This document shows positions 16,384-24,283 of a DNA stretch of 64,000 nucleotides, piece after piece; within the stretch, counting starts at the first letter, position 1, and each line of letters starts with the position of its first letter. Location of the stretch: NCBI RefSeq assembly GCF_021654775.1, contig NZ_AP025343.1, positions 2,819,501-2,883,500 of the forward strand. The letters run 5' to 3'. This stretch comes from Paenibacillus azoreducens. GTDB lineage: Bacteria; Bacillota; Bacilli; Paenibacillales; Paenibacillaceae. The position numbers and the translations under genes are program-made. Below the pieces are notes generated by a model that did no database searches, had not been told where the DNA came from, and saw only the letters and a list, made by a program, of their open reading frames with translations.

Positions 16384-17100
16384 ATGCTCATCGATTTAAT
16401 AACGTTAGCAGGAAGATTGGAATATGAAGTGCTTCCTTCTGTCACTTACGAAACATATTGTGAATTTATTGATTTTCCTGAAGTTGACTATAATTCCGAC
16501 ATAGATCCAATCGTCCACACAATAAAACTTGTTGTTTCTTTGGAAGTATTAAATGATGAATATGAAATAACAGATGAGATAGAAGAACTATTGAAAAAAA
16601 AATATTGGGTTGATGAAGATAGGGATCAATTAATAATTGCAAAGATGACAATGACGGAATTCCCAAACACTTGGAGAGAACGTATGGATGTTACTTGGTC
16701 TTACTGGCTTGATGCAATTGATGGAGATCACTTTGTAATAGGCTCGAGAGCTGATGAAATATCAGAGAGAGAACTATATGACAATCCCTTTGATAATGGG
16801 AGTTTATATTATATAAAGGATATAGCTGTTCATGATTCTTTTGATAATGATGCTATTGAGATAGATTTAATACGTTATACTTTTAGGGATTTCATTCAAA
16901 ACGATACAGGGGTGGTTTTTTATATAGCCCAAACCATTGATCATAACGTAGAAAAGAACCCAGATACAAAAAATACAAGGATAGTAAAAGATAAAGATAT
17001 GATAGAAAAACTCGAAAGATGTGGGTTCTCACGTATTTTTAATTCTACTGTTAAGGATATGATTATGGAGATAGAGGTATATAAACTTCAAGATTTATGA
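16384..17100 (+). CDS. possible GNAT-like acetyltransferase fold protein, weak
   Basis: 238 codons from the ATG at 16384, which has GGAG 9 bases upstream; ATGs at 16369 and 16375 are alternatives. No motif is decisive. The part from residue 140 on (LYYIKDIAVHDSF, then IDLIRYTFRDFI, VVFYIAQTIDH and a late IEKLERCGFSRIF) has the strand-helix rhythm and the terminal GF-x-R of GNAT acetyltransferases. The acetyl-CoA P-loop (Q/RxxGxG/A) is not visible, so activity is doubtful. Single gene of its cassette. Confidence 0.5.
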   Translation: MLIDLITLAGRLEYEVLPSVTYETYCEFIDFPEVDYNSDIDPIVHTIKLVVSLEVLNDEYEITDEIEELLKKKYWVDEDRDQLIIAKMTMTEFPNTWRERMDVTWSYWLDAIDGDHFVIGSRADEISERELYDNPFDNGSLYYIKDIAVHDSFDNDAIEIDLIRYTFRDFIQNDTGVVFYIAQTIDHNVEKNPDTKNTRIVKDKDMIEKLERCGFSRIFNSTVKDMIMEIEVYKLQDL

Positions 17101-17124
17101 TTATTCAGGAAGGCAAGTACTCCA

Positions 17125-17285
17125 TCTAACACCGTATCTACCTTGCGTGTTACGCCCTTGGTTCGCAAGATGAGGTAGGCATAGAAGTGGAATCAGCTCA
17201 CAACCCTGCGAGGCTAAGTCCGTTGGACCCAGTCGCTGGCGCTCCTTTAAGCCTTTCGGGTTCGTAGATACAATAAACGTTATCG
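17125..17285 (+). other. attC-like site 21
   Basis: Left box ATCTAAC at 17125-17131, right box GTTATCG at 17279-17285. Inner arms TATCTAC/GTAGATA, compensated as in site 10. Long apex with GCGAGGCTAAGTC and TTAAGCCTTTCGGG. Confidence 0.78.
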
Positions 17286-17323
17286 GAAATTCATGTATAG
17301 ATAAATAAAAAGGAGAAGAGTAC

Positions 17324-17752
17324 ATGTCATCTAAATTAATTGGAGCTGCGTCGGTTATATTTGACTCAGAAAAGAAAGTATTATTAGTCAAACATAGTTA
17401 CGGTAAGAACAATTGGGACTTACCAGGAGGCAAATCAGAAGATAATGAATCAGCACAAGAAACAGCTAAACGAGAGGCTCTTGAAGAGATAGGAGTAGAT
17501 ATATCTATAGGAGATTTAACTGGCGTGTACTATGATCCTATATTTGACATGCATCATTTTGTATTTTTATCTGTAATAGATAACAATCAAACGCCGAAGC
17601 CAAGTTCTCCGGAGATACTAGAATGCGGATTTTTTTCGATGAATGAACTACCTAGACCAATTAGCGATTTTACTTGCAATCGGATTAGAGATTCATTAAA
17701 TAATGAGAAGAATCTATTTCACATAATTGAACCAAGGAAATGGATTGAATAG
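17324..17752 (+). CDS. NUDIX hydrolase
   Basis: 142 codons from the ATG at 17324, preceded by AAAAAGGAGAAG. The Nudix box is complete: GGKSEDNESAQETAKREALE followed by EIGV, near residues 36-60, giving G-x5-E-x7-REUxEExGU. It is preceded by a typical VLLVKHSYGKNNWDLPGG. It would hydrolyse a nucleoside-diphosphate-linked substrate, which cannot be named. Single gene of the cassette between sites 21 and 22; a second, different NUDIX gene lies in the core region at 26368. Confidence 0.88.
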   Translation: MSSKLIGAASVIFDSEKKVLLVKHSYGKNNWDLPGGKSEDNESAQETAKREALEEIGVDISIGDLTGVYYDPIFDMHHFVFLSVIDNNQTPKPSSPEILECGFFSMNELPRPISDFTCNRIRDSLNNEKNLFHIIEPRKWIE

Positions 17753-17796
17753 TATAACAACATTGAAATACTGAAGGCTATTCACAGATGAACATC

Positions 17797-17997
17797 CGAC
17801 AACAAAATATTCACGCTGCGGATCCGTTTGAATCGATCCGTGGTCCGGCCGAAGCATATAGAGGTGGTTTCAGAGATGCATTTGGCAGTCAGCGGGGAAA
17901 CGGAATCAGCCGACAACCCTGCAAAACTAAACGCGTCGCTGCCGGCAGCTGAAGCTGTCTTAAGGTTCTCGAGTTCGTGAATACGGGAACGTTATAT
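17797..17997 (+). other. attC-like site 22
   Basis: Left box CGACAAC at 17797-17803 (one change from CGATAAC predicted by the site 21 right box), right box GTTATAT at 17991-17997. It is the longest site and has an expanded apex around GATCCGTTTGAATCGATCC. Confidence 0.72.
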
Positions 17998-18034
17998 GAA
18001 AGATGGCGAAAGACTGTTTGCTGGGGGGTATTTC

Positions 18035-18165
18035 ATGGAGCAGTTATTAATGGAACATATTCCTTTTTTACAAGGGAAGGTTCAAATTGAACAAATCCAC
18101 AAGGGTTATTCAAGTGAAGGTAAATATATTGTTTTAAGAGATGATCAAAAGTCACATCGTGCCAT
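18035..18165 (+). pseudogene. 5' fragment of a phosphotransferase-like gene, cut by an attC remnant
   Basis: From the ATG at 18035 about 43 codons read MEQLLMEHIPFLQGKVQIEQ then IHKGYSSEGKYIVLRD. This resembles the N-terminus of aminoglycoside-phosphotransferase-like kinases (the GYSSEGKY segment is the nucleotide-binding loop). The frame then runs into the truncated site 23 instead of the rest of the kinase, and the apparent ORF to 18262 is an artefact of the site. A deletion from within the gene into the next recombination site explains this. Confidence 0.6.
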
Positions 18166-18260
18166 TCGGCCCTCGGTCTTGGCAGAGGAGTTTCAGGGAA
18201 CAGGATTTAGCCAGACACGTCTGACATTTGTCGGACGTCGTGAATGCGGTAACGTTAGGT
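18166..18260 (+). other. attC-like site 23, left end missing; last of the array
   Basis: Apex (CCCTCGGTCTTGGC, GTCTGACATTTGTCGGAC), right inner arm CGTGAAT and right box GTTAGGT at 18254-18260 are present. The left box and left arm are replaced by the truncated kinase gene. No further site is found to the right. Confidence 0.7.
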
Positions 18261-18608
18261 GAAATCCTTCAAGAAAAAAGGAGCAAGGATGAAAAACATA
18301 AATCTCCTAAAAAAAACCTTCAAGTAGATATGATGAACATGATCCTGACCAGGATGGAAATAAAAACACCAAATTAGCAGATCTAATTATAGATGGTATA
18401 GAACTTTATCAAAGGTTACGGAAGTATGATTTGCTTCCTTCTCTCGAATCAGGCCAAGTATGCAAAAAAATTCATAGTTGGCAAAGGAACTTACTTGGTT
18501 GCTTATCATAACGAGGGTTATACTAATATTAATAAGCCTATCTTCGGCTGCTGCGTTATGCCGAGCATCATAGCTTGGGCTTGAATCGAACAAAAAAGTG
18601 GTGGTTGA
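18261..18608. other. array end: gene debris
   Basis: No intact gene. A GGAGCAAGGATG start opens only 13 codons before a stop after an A8 run. Further on, an open stretch around 18355-18510 reads like part of a protein (LADLIIDGIELYQRL...) but has no start. This is most likely the decayed last cassette plus the junction with the chromosome. Confidence 0.5.
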
Positions 18609-18662
18609 ATTGGGGTAACCGTTAAAGATTTACTGCAGCTGCCTTCGTTTAGGGGGGCTCAG

Positions 18663-20192
18663 GTGGTCACTGGAACAAGCAGGCTGCATCAGACCGTTTC
18701 CTCTTTATCTGTTTTAGAGGTGGCGGATGTCAATTTCTTTTCGCAAATTATTCAAACCGTTCAAGAAGAGTGGTATGCCGAAGAGCTGGTCATCAGCTCT
18801 TTTTATTCCATTAAGGATAGCGTGGAGCAGCAGTGCAAAACGGTTCAATATTTGCATGACCTGGGTGAAGTGGGACTGATTCTGTACTATGTCGGCATTA
18901 TAATGCCAGATATAGCCGATGAAGTGATCGAGCTGGCCGAATCTCTGGATTTTATTATCATTTGCATGCCGAGAAACGATTACTCTCTTCGGTATAATGA
19001 AGTCATTTATGAAGTCATGGAGGCGATCGTAAGCAATCAGAATGTGAATGAGCATTTCGTGAATGAATCACTGGAAAAGGTCTCGCTGCTGCCGGAACAT
19101 TTACGGAGCGTGGAAATTACTCTTAAACTGCTGTCGGATCGGATGAAAGCGAACATCGTTCTGACTAACAGCAATCTGGATATCATCAATCGTGTCATGT
19201 GGCCGCGCAATTCATCGCTCCAAGTTGCGAATCTGATCCGGTCCATGGCGCCTTCCATTTTGAACGGCAGAATGGGAGAAGGAGAGCTGGATTCGTCCTG
19301 CTTTGTTGAATACAAACGTGTTCATCAAAAAAACGGGGAGGCCCTTTACCTATTCCTCATTAAAGAAAATACGAAGCTGCCTCCGAAGACGATGGATCAA
19401 ATCAGCGAGGTTGTGCAGGTGGCCATCAATTTGTGGGGAGATAAGCATAACGAGGTCAGCGAATACGCTCTGGTTAAAGCCATCGTGAATGATGAAAGCG
19501 AAAAAATGCGCAGATTGGCCAGTTTGCTTTATATCGACGTTTCCGCCATCCAAATGATGTGGCTCGTTTACATTCAGGATTTGTCGGAGGAAAGAAGGAT
19601 AAGGGAAGATTTAAAAGCGCATCTCTCGCAATATTATAAAACCGCGGTCATTCAAACGATCGATCACTGCGTTGTCGTTTTGCTGGGGAATTGTTCCTAT
19701 AAATACAATGAGTTTGAAATCGCAGCGGAATATATTGAAAACACGAGTCTCATCGCTGAAATATCAAGCATCGTGTATTCTCCGAGAATGCGGAACACGC
19801 AGGACGTAAGGCGGATGTATCAACTCGTCAACGGCGTAGAAAAAGAGGTTCACCGCATCTATCATCATCGCAAACTATATACCGCGGCTGAAGTCCGTTC
19901 CATGAAGCGGGCCATAGACCTGAGCAAGCAAGGGGAAGAGGTTACGGAGGAATGCTTGTCCGTCATGGAGCCGATCATGGACGACCCGGTCGCTTTGAAA
20001 ACCCTGATGACTTTTCTTCTGGATGCGAAGGGGAATATGGATGAATGCAGCAAGCTGTTGTTCGTCCACAAAAACACCGTGAAATATCGCATCAAAAAAA
20101 TTAGCGAGTTAATCGGATATGACGTCACCGTCAATTCGGAATCGTATGATGTTTACACCGCCTGTATGGTCTATCGTCTTATTCATAACTGA
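18663..20192 (+). CDS. PucR/CdaR family transcriptional regulator
   Basis: GTG start at 18663 with AGGGGGG 5 bases upstream. However, the same frame is open back to an ATT at 18609 and reads GVTVKDLLQLPSFRGAQVV, the conserved beginning of the PucR N-terminal domain. The natural protein therefore probably starts near 18609, possibly at a TTG if the G4 run at 18612-18615 is one base short. The middle region resembles the CdaR GGDEF-like domain. The last 60 residues hold the PucR-type HTH: NMDECSKLLFVHKNTVKYRI then KKISELIGYDV. Proteins of this family sense purine-breakdown or related nitrogen compounds. It sits directly upstream of, and likely activates, the permease-DUF917-hydantoinase operon. 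A terminator follows. Confidence 0.85.
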   Translation: MVTGTSRLHQTVSSLSVLEVADVNFFSQIIQTVQEEWYAEELVISSFYSIKDSVEQQCKTVQYLHDLGEVGLILYYVGIIMPDIADEVIELAESLDFIIICMPRNDYSLRYNEVIYEVMEAIVSNQNVNEHFVNESLEKVSLLPEHLRSVEITLKLLSDRMKANIVLTNSNLDIINRVMWPRNSSLQVANLIRSMAPSILNGRMGEGELDSSCFVEYKRVHQKNGEALYLFLIKENTKLPPKTMDQISEVVQVAINLWGDKHNEVSEYALVKAIVNDESEKMRRLASLLYIDVSAIQMMWLVYIQDLSEERRIREDLKAHLSQYYKTAVIQTIDHCVVVLLGNCSYKYNEFEIAAEYIENTSLIAEISSIVYSPRMRNTQDVRRMYQLVNGVEKEVHRIYHHRKLYTAAEVRSMKRAIDLSKQGEEVTEECLSVMEPIMDDPVALKTLMTFLLDAKGNMDECSKLLFVHKNTVKYRIKKISELIGYDVTVNSESYDVYTACMVYRLIHN

Positions 20193-20197
20193 AAAGT

Positions 20198-20241
20198 CCC
20201 GATGTTTTGTCGAATCTGATAAAAACATCGGGATTTTTTTT
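20198..20241 (+). terminator. terminator after the PucR-type regulator
   Basis: CCCGATGTTTT pairs with AAAACATCGGG, followed by eight or nine T. It separates the regulator from the transport/catabolic operon, so the operon needs its own promoter in the 80 bases that follow. Confidence 0.9.
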
Positions 20242-20323
20242 ATTTTCTGAAAAAGACGCTTCCCTGCTTCATCTTTTACAATTAGAAAAATGATTCGAAC
20301 GAACAAACGTGAGGAGGGGTCAT

Positions 20324-21592
20324 ATGAAATCCGCTAAAAAATATCAATCCTGGTTCAGTCTCGGGATCATCTGGGCAGGCGCGGTCATCAGCATCCCGAG
20401 TTTGTTGGTAGGGAATGCGCTTATTGCAGGCATGGGACTATCGAAGGCATTGCTTGTCACGTTAGCAGGTTACTCCATTATTGTGCTGCTCATGATTTTG
20501 CAGGGGATTCAAAGCACGGATTTAGGAAGGCCGACCGTTCAGGTCGCAGGCCAGGTGTTTGGCCAAAAAGGATCTCGTACGATTATTTCGATCATCCTCG
20601 CCATTGCGTGCCTCGGATGGTTCGGGATCCAGGCGAATGTGTGCGGCGCAGCCTTGGCCAATTTGCTGGCCGAGATCGGCATGCACCTTCCGGTACCCTT
20701 GGCATCTCTTATCTGCGGTCTCGTGATGGTAGTTTCAGCCATGTATGGCGTTAAAGTGCTGCGCGTCATCAGCTATATTGCCGTTCCTTTATTAGTCGGA
20801 ATCAGTATCTTTGGTCTGATCAAAGCTTTGACCGGCGATTCCCTGCAGATGATTCAGCATTATAAGCCTTCGGCCGCTATGAACTTTACGGATGGACTCG
20901 CGGTAACCCTGGGTTCATTTGCGCTGGGCGCGGTCATCGCGGGAGATTATTCGCAATTTTCGAGAAAACGGTCCGATGTGCTGAAAGCCGCTCTTTTCGG
21001 AATCATTCCGGCAGGTTTGCTGATGATCGGCGCAGGAGCTGTCCTGACTATTGCTTACCAGACCAGCGATATTACAGCAACCTTTTTGAGCATCACGACT
21101 CCGTTTCTTGGCGGTGTGGTTTTGATCCTGGCTACATGGAAGACGAACCTCGTGAACGCCATTTCAGGCGGTATTGCCTTCATTAACGTGTTCAACGTAT
21201 CGAAGGAAAAGGAAAAGTGGGCCATCGGCATCGCGGGAACTATGGGGACCGTATTGGCTGTCGTCGGTATACTCAACTATTTTACTCCGATTATGTCCAT
21301 CCTGTCGGCCATGATTCCGCCGGTTGCAGGCGTGATGATCGCATCTTACTGGGTGCTTGGCAAAGGGGATAAGAGCCGCTGGCATGAGGTCGAAGGAGTG
21401 AATACGCCGGGCGTCGTTTCCTGGCTCGTAGGCGCGGTTATTGCTTGTACCCCTGTCGTGTTATCCTTGTTCCCGAGCTTGCCGCAGGTACCGAATCAGC
21501 CGTTGATCGGAATTGTCATTTCTTTTGTAGTGTATTATGCAGGCTATCGTTTATCGGCTCAGAAGACAGTCATATTGGAGGAAAGCAAATGA
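20324..21592 (+). CDS. NCS1-type cytosine/purine/hydantoin permease (CodB-like)
   Basis: 422 codons from the ATG at 20324, preceded by GTGAGGAGGGG; the GTG at 20309 is part of that ribosome site. About twelve membrane segments. The start WFSLGIIWAGAVISIPSLLVG and the internal GDYSQFSRKRSDV near residue 205 match the CodB branch of the nucleobase:cation symporter-1 family. Substrate is likely a nucleobase- or hydantoin-like ring, judging from the neighbours. The stop overlaps the start of the DUF917 gene by ATGA, indicating translational coupling. Confidence 0.88.
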   Translation: MKSAKKYQSWFSLGIIWAGAVISIPSLLVGNALIAGMGLSKALLVTLAGYSIIVLLMILQGIQSTDLGRPTVQVAGQVFGQKGSRTIISIILAIACLGWFGIQANVCGAALANLLAEIGMHLPVPLASLICGLVMVVSAMYGVKVLRVISYIAVPLLVGISIFGLIKALTGDSLQMIQHYKPSAAMNFTDGLAVTLGSFALGAVIAGDYSQFSRKRSDVLKAALFGIIPAGLLMIGAGAVLTIAYQTSDITATFLSITTPFLGGVVLILATWKTNLVNAISGGIAFINVFNVSKEKEKWAIGIAGTMGTVLAVVGILNYFTPIMSILSAMIPPVAGVMIASYWVLGKGDKSRWHEVEGVNTPGVVSWLVGAVIACTPVVLSLFPSLPQVPNQPLIGIVISFVVYYAGYRLSAQKTVILEESK

Positions 21593-22692
21593 GATATGTA
21601 GATAAAGCAGCAGTTGAAAACATCGCCGTCGGCGCAGCATTTCTGGGAACAGGCGGAGGAGGAGACCCTTATATCGGAAAATTGATGGCTCTCTCGGCCA
21701 TTGAGAAGTTTGGACCTGTAAAACTATTCTCGGTTGATGAGATTCAGGATGAGGACTTTTTCATTCCGGCCGCGATGATGGGGGCGCCTTCCGTATTAGT
21801 TGAGAAATTCCCTAAAGGGGACGAGTTTGTGAAGGTATTCAAAAAATTAGCGAATTACTTGGGAAAAGAACAGATCGCCGGCACGTTTCCGATGGAAGCG
21901 GGGGGCGTCAACTCCATGATTCCCATCGTCGTTGCTGCGCAGCTGGGATTGCCTCTGATCGACTGCGACGGTATGGGGCGGGCGTTCCCGGAGCTGCAAA
22001 TGGTGACGTTTAACCTGGACGGCATTCCGGCGACACCGATGGCGATTACGGATGAAAAAGGGAATATCGGTATTTTTGAGACCATTGACAATCAATGGAC
22101 GGAACGGCTGGCGAGAGTGGCTACGGTTGAAATGGGAGCAAGCGCTTTAGTCAGCCTGTATCCGGCGACGGGCGCTCAAATCAAGCAAAGCGGCGTTCAT
22201 CATATCGTGACCCTGTCCGAACAGATTGGCGCAATCATTACATCGAAGAACCGGGACGCCAAGGATAAGCTTCAAGAACTGCTCAAACTTGTGTCCGGCT
22301 ATGAACTTTTCCAAGGTAAAATCGTGGATGTCATCCGCGAGACCAAGGGCGGATTTAATCTCGGTCGCATGCATCTCGAAGGCATCGAGGCGTTTAAAGG
22401 GGGAGAGATGAAGGTTCATTTTCAAAATGAAAACCTGGTTGCCGAATTGAATGGTCAAGTAGCAGCGATGACTCCGGATTTGATCTGTCTTGTCGATTAT
22501 GAAACCTTGTTGCCTGTGACCACGGAAAGCCTGAAATATGGAAAACGCGTACGGGTGATCGGACTGCCAGCTCATGAAAAGTGGAGAACGGAAAAAGGAA
22601 TCGAGACGGCAGGTCCAAGATACTTCGGATATGATTACGATTTTGTTCCAATCGAGGAACTGGTAAAAAAGGCGGTGGCTGAAAATGTATAG
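21589..22692 (+). CDS. DUF917 family protein (S-Me-THD / hydantoin-pathway type)
   Basis: 367 codons from the ATG at 21589, which overlaps the permease stop; GGAGGAAAG lies upstream. The N-terminus has the family hallmark AVGAAFLGTGGGGDPYIGKL at about residues 12-31, and further on MMGAPSVLVEKFP and ALVSLYPATGAQIK. DUF917 proteins are encoded beside hydantoinase/oxoprolinase genes; one branch is described as S-methylthiohydantoin desulfurase. The exact reaction here is not fixed by sequence. The end overlaps the next gene by 8 bases. Confidence 0.88.
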   Translation: MRYVDKAAVENIAVGAAFLGTGGGGDPYIGKLMALSAIEKFGPVKLFSVDEIQDEDFFIPAAMMGAPSVLVEKFPKGDEFVKVFKKLANYLGKEQIAGTFPMEAGGVNSMIPIVVAAQLGLPLIDCDGMGRAFPELQMVTFNLDGIPATPMAITDEKGNIGIFETIDNQWTERLARVATVEMGASALVSLYPATGAQIKQSGVHHIVTLSEQIGAIITSKNRDAKDKLQELLKLVSGYELFQGKIVDVIRETKGGFNLGRMHLEGIEAFKGGEMKVHFQNENLVAELNGQVAAMTPDLICLVDYETLLPVTTESLKYGKRVRVIGLPAHEKWRTEKGIETAGPRYFGYDYDFVPIEELVKKAVAENV

Positions 22693-24235
22693 AATCGGGA
22701 TCGATGTAGGCGGCACCAACACGGATGCCATCATTTTGGATGAGAATCATCAGTTGATCCATGCGGTGAAATCACCGACAAGCTTGGATATTAAAACAGG
22801 GATTGAAACCTCGCTCCGGCAGCTGCTGCAGGGGGCGAAGATTGATAAAGACAAAATTACGCATGCCATGTTAGGTACGACACAGTGTACGAATGCCATT
22901 GTTGAGCGTAAAAAGCTGGCCCAAGTCGGTGTCATTCGACTGGGTTACCCCGCAACGGCTTCCGTGGCCCCGTATACGTCCTGGCCTGAGGATATGGTGG
23001 AGAAGCTGACGGGTAAATATGCTCTCGTCCACGGTGGATATGAATACGACGGCCAAGTGCTTGGTGAAGTCAATGAGGCCGAGATTAAAGCTCTTTTGGA
23101 GGAATGGCGAGGCAGTGTCGAGTCCATCGCGGTTATCGGCGTGTTTTCTTCTATTAAAAATGACCAGGAATTCCGGGTTCGCGATCTCATCCATGAAGTA
23201 TATGGCGAAGAGTTTCCGGTTTCCTGTTCTTCCCTGATCGGTTCGGTCGGTTTGATCGAACGGGAAAATGCGACCATACTCAATGCGGCATTGTGCAAAG
23301 TCATTAAAACGACGACCGAGGGCTTTGTTCAAGCCCTAGAAGAGGAAGGCATCTCTGACGCAGCGGTGTTTTTATGCCAAAATGACGGTACCTTAATGTC
23401 GATTGATTACGCTAAAAAGTTTCCGATCCTAACCATTGCCTGCGGGCCAACGAACAGTATTCGCGGTGCCTCTTATTTGGCGAAGATCAAGGATACGATG
23501 GTTCTCGACGTAGGCGGGACGACATCGGACATCGGGGTTTTGCAGGACGGCTTCCCGCGAGAATCCTCGGTTGCGGTCGAGGTTGGCGATATCCGCACGA
23601 ATTTCCGCATGCCGGATATTATCTCCGTCGGACTGGGCGGCGGAAGCATTGTGCGCTCGGAGAACGGCAAAATTACGGTTGGCCCTGACAGCGTAGGGTA
23701 CAAGATTGGACAGGAAGCGCTGGTCTTTGGCGGGCATACGCTGACTACAACAGACATTGCCGTTCGGCTGGGTCTCGCGGATGTCGGGGATAAGAGCCTG
23801 GTAGCGCATCTGGATGAAGACTTCGCTAAAAATGTGCAAGCTGAAATCGCAATCATCATTGAGCAGGCCATTGATAAAATGAAGACATCGTCGGGAGACG
23901 TTGAGCTTGTTTTGGTAGGCGGCGGCAGTGTCGTTATACCCGACACGATTCGCGGGGTATCCCATATGATTAAGCCGGAGAACGGGGGCGTAGCCAACGC
24001 CATTGGCGCGTGTATTGCCCAAATCAGCGGACAATACGAGCAAATATACATCTATTCTACGGAGCCGCGCGAGGATTCGTTAAGAGATGCGCAAGAAAAA
24101 GCCGTGAACCAGGCGGTGCTGGCCGGCGCTGATCCGGCCACGGTCGAGCTCGTGGAAGTGGAAGAAACCCCGCTGGCTTATCATCCGGGAAATGCGACGA
24201 GACTGAGAGTGAAAGTCGTAGGAAACATGAAGTAG
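22685..24235 (+). CDS. hydantoinase/oxoprolinase family protein (HyuA-like)
   Basis: 516 codons from the ATG at 22685. It starts MYRIGIDVGGTNTDAIILDE, the nucleotide-binding fold opening of the hydantoinase A/5-oxoprolinase N-terminal domain. A second phosphate loop, MVLDVGGTTSDIGVL, lies near residue 275, and SVGLGGGSIV near residue 315. The length is right for the short, single-chain relatives. It probably performs ATP-dependent opening of a hydantoin- or oxoproline-like ring taken up by the permease. Third gene of the coupled operon; a hairpin with T-tail follows. Confidence 0.87.
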   Translation: MYRIGIDVGGTNTDAIILDENHQLIHAVKSPTSLDIKTGIETSLRQLLQGAKIDKDKITHAMLGTTQCTNAIVERKKLAQVGVIRLGYPATASVAPYTSWPEDMVEKLTGKYALVHGGYEYDGQVLGEVNEAEIKALLEEWRGSVESIAVIGVFSSIKNDQEFRVRDLIHEVYGEEFPVSCSSLIGSVGLIERENATILNAALCKVIKTTTEGFVQALEEEGISDAAVFLCQNDGTLMSIDYAKKFPILTIACGPTNSIRGASYLAKIKDTMVLDVGGTTSDIGVLQDGFPRESSVAVEVGDIRTNFRMPDIISVGLGGGSIVRSENGKITVGPDSVGYKIGQEALVFGGHTLTTTDIAVRLGLADVGDKSLVAHLDEDFAKNVQAEIAIIIEQAIDKMKTSSGDVELVLVGGGSVVIPDTIRGVSHMIKPENGGVANAIGACIAQISGQYEQIYIYSTEPREDSLRDAQEKAVNQAVLAGADPATVELVEVEETPLAYHPGNATRLRVKVVGNMK

Positions 24236-24237
24236 AA

Positions 24238-24283
24238 GAGAGGCTTCACATGGGTTCGTACCACTTGTGTGAGGCTCTTTTTT
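24238..24283 (+). terminator. terminator of the permease-DUF917-HyuA operon
   Basis: GAGAGGCTTCACA pairs imperfectly with TGTGAGGCTC, followed by TTTTTTG. Confidence 0.7.

Larger units (their letters stand above)
1..18260 (+). mobile_element. integron-like gene-cassette array (attC-type sites, no integrase in window)
   Basis: Twenty-three related inverted-repeat sites separate mostly single, promoter-poor, unrelated genes that nearly all read left to right. Sites share outer boxes (NNNTAAC ... GTTANNN), inner arms (usually ATTCACG/CGTGAAT), a 4-nt versus 7-nt unpaired spacer and variable apical hairpins. In most cassettes the bases following GTTA at the start are the reverse complement of the bases preceding TAAC at the end, as expected if cassettes were once circles joined at a fixed crossover. 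Cassettes are AT-rich relative to the flanking chromosome. The classical order attI-gene-attC would put the integrase to the left of position 1. Family knowledge: this is the layout of sedentary chromosomal integrons or of integrase-less attC clusters. That the array is or was mobilised by an integron integrase is inference. Confidence 0.85.

Noticed and set aside
964..18260. The repeated sites as a CRISPR array or as ordinary dispersed palindromes (REP/bcr-like)
   Set aside because: Spacing is gene-sized and irregular, there are no cas genes, and the boxes pair within cassettes rather than within sites, which neither CRISPR nor static palindromes would show.
17996..18262. 88-aa frame as an intact cassette gene
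   Set aside because: Its second half is translated site 23 sequence; only the kinase-like first part has coding character.
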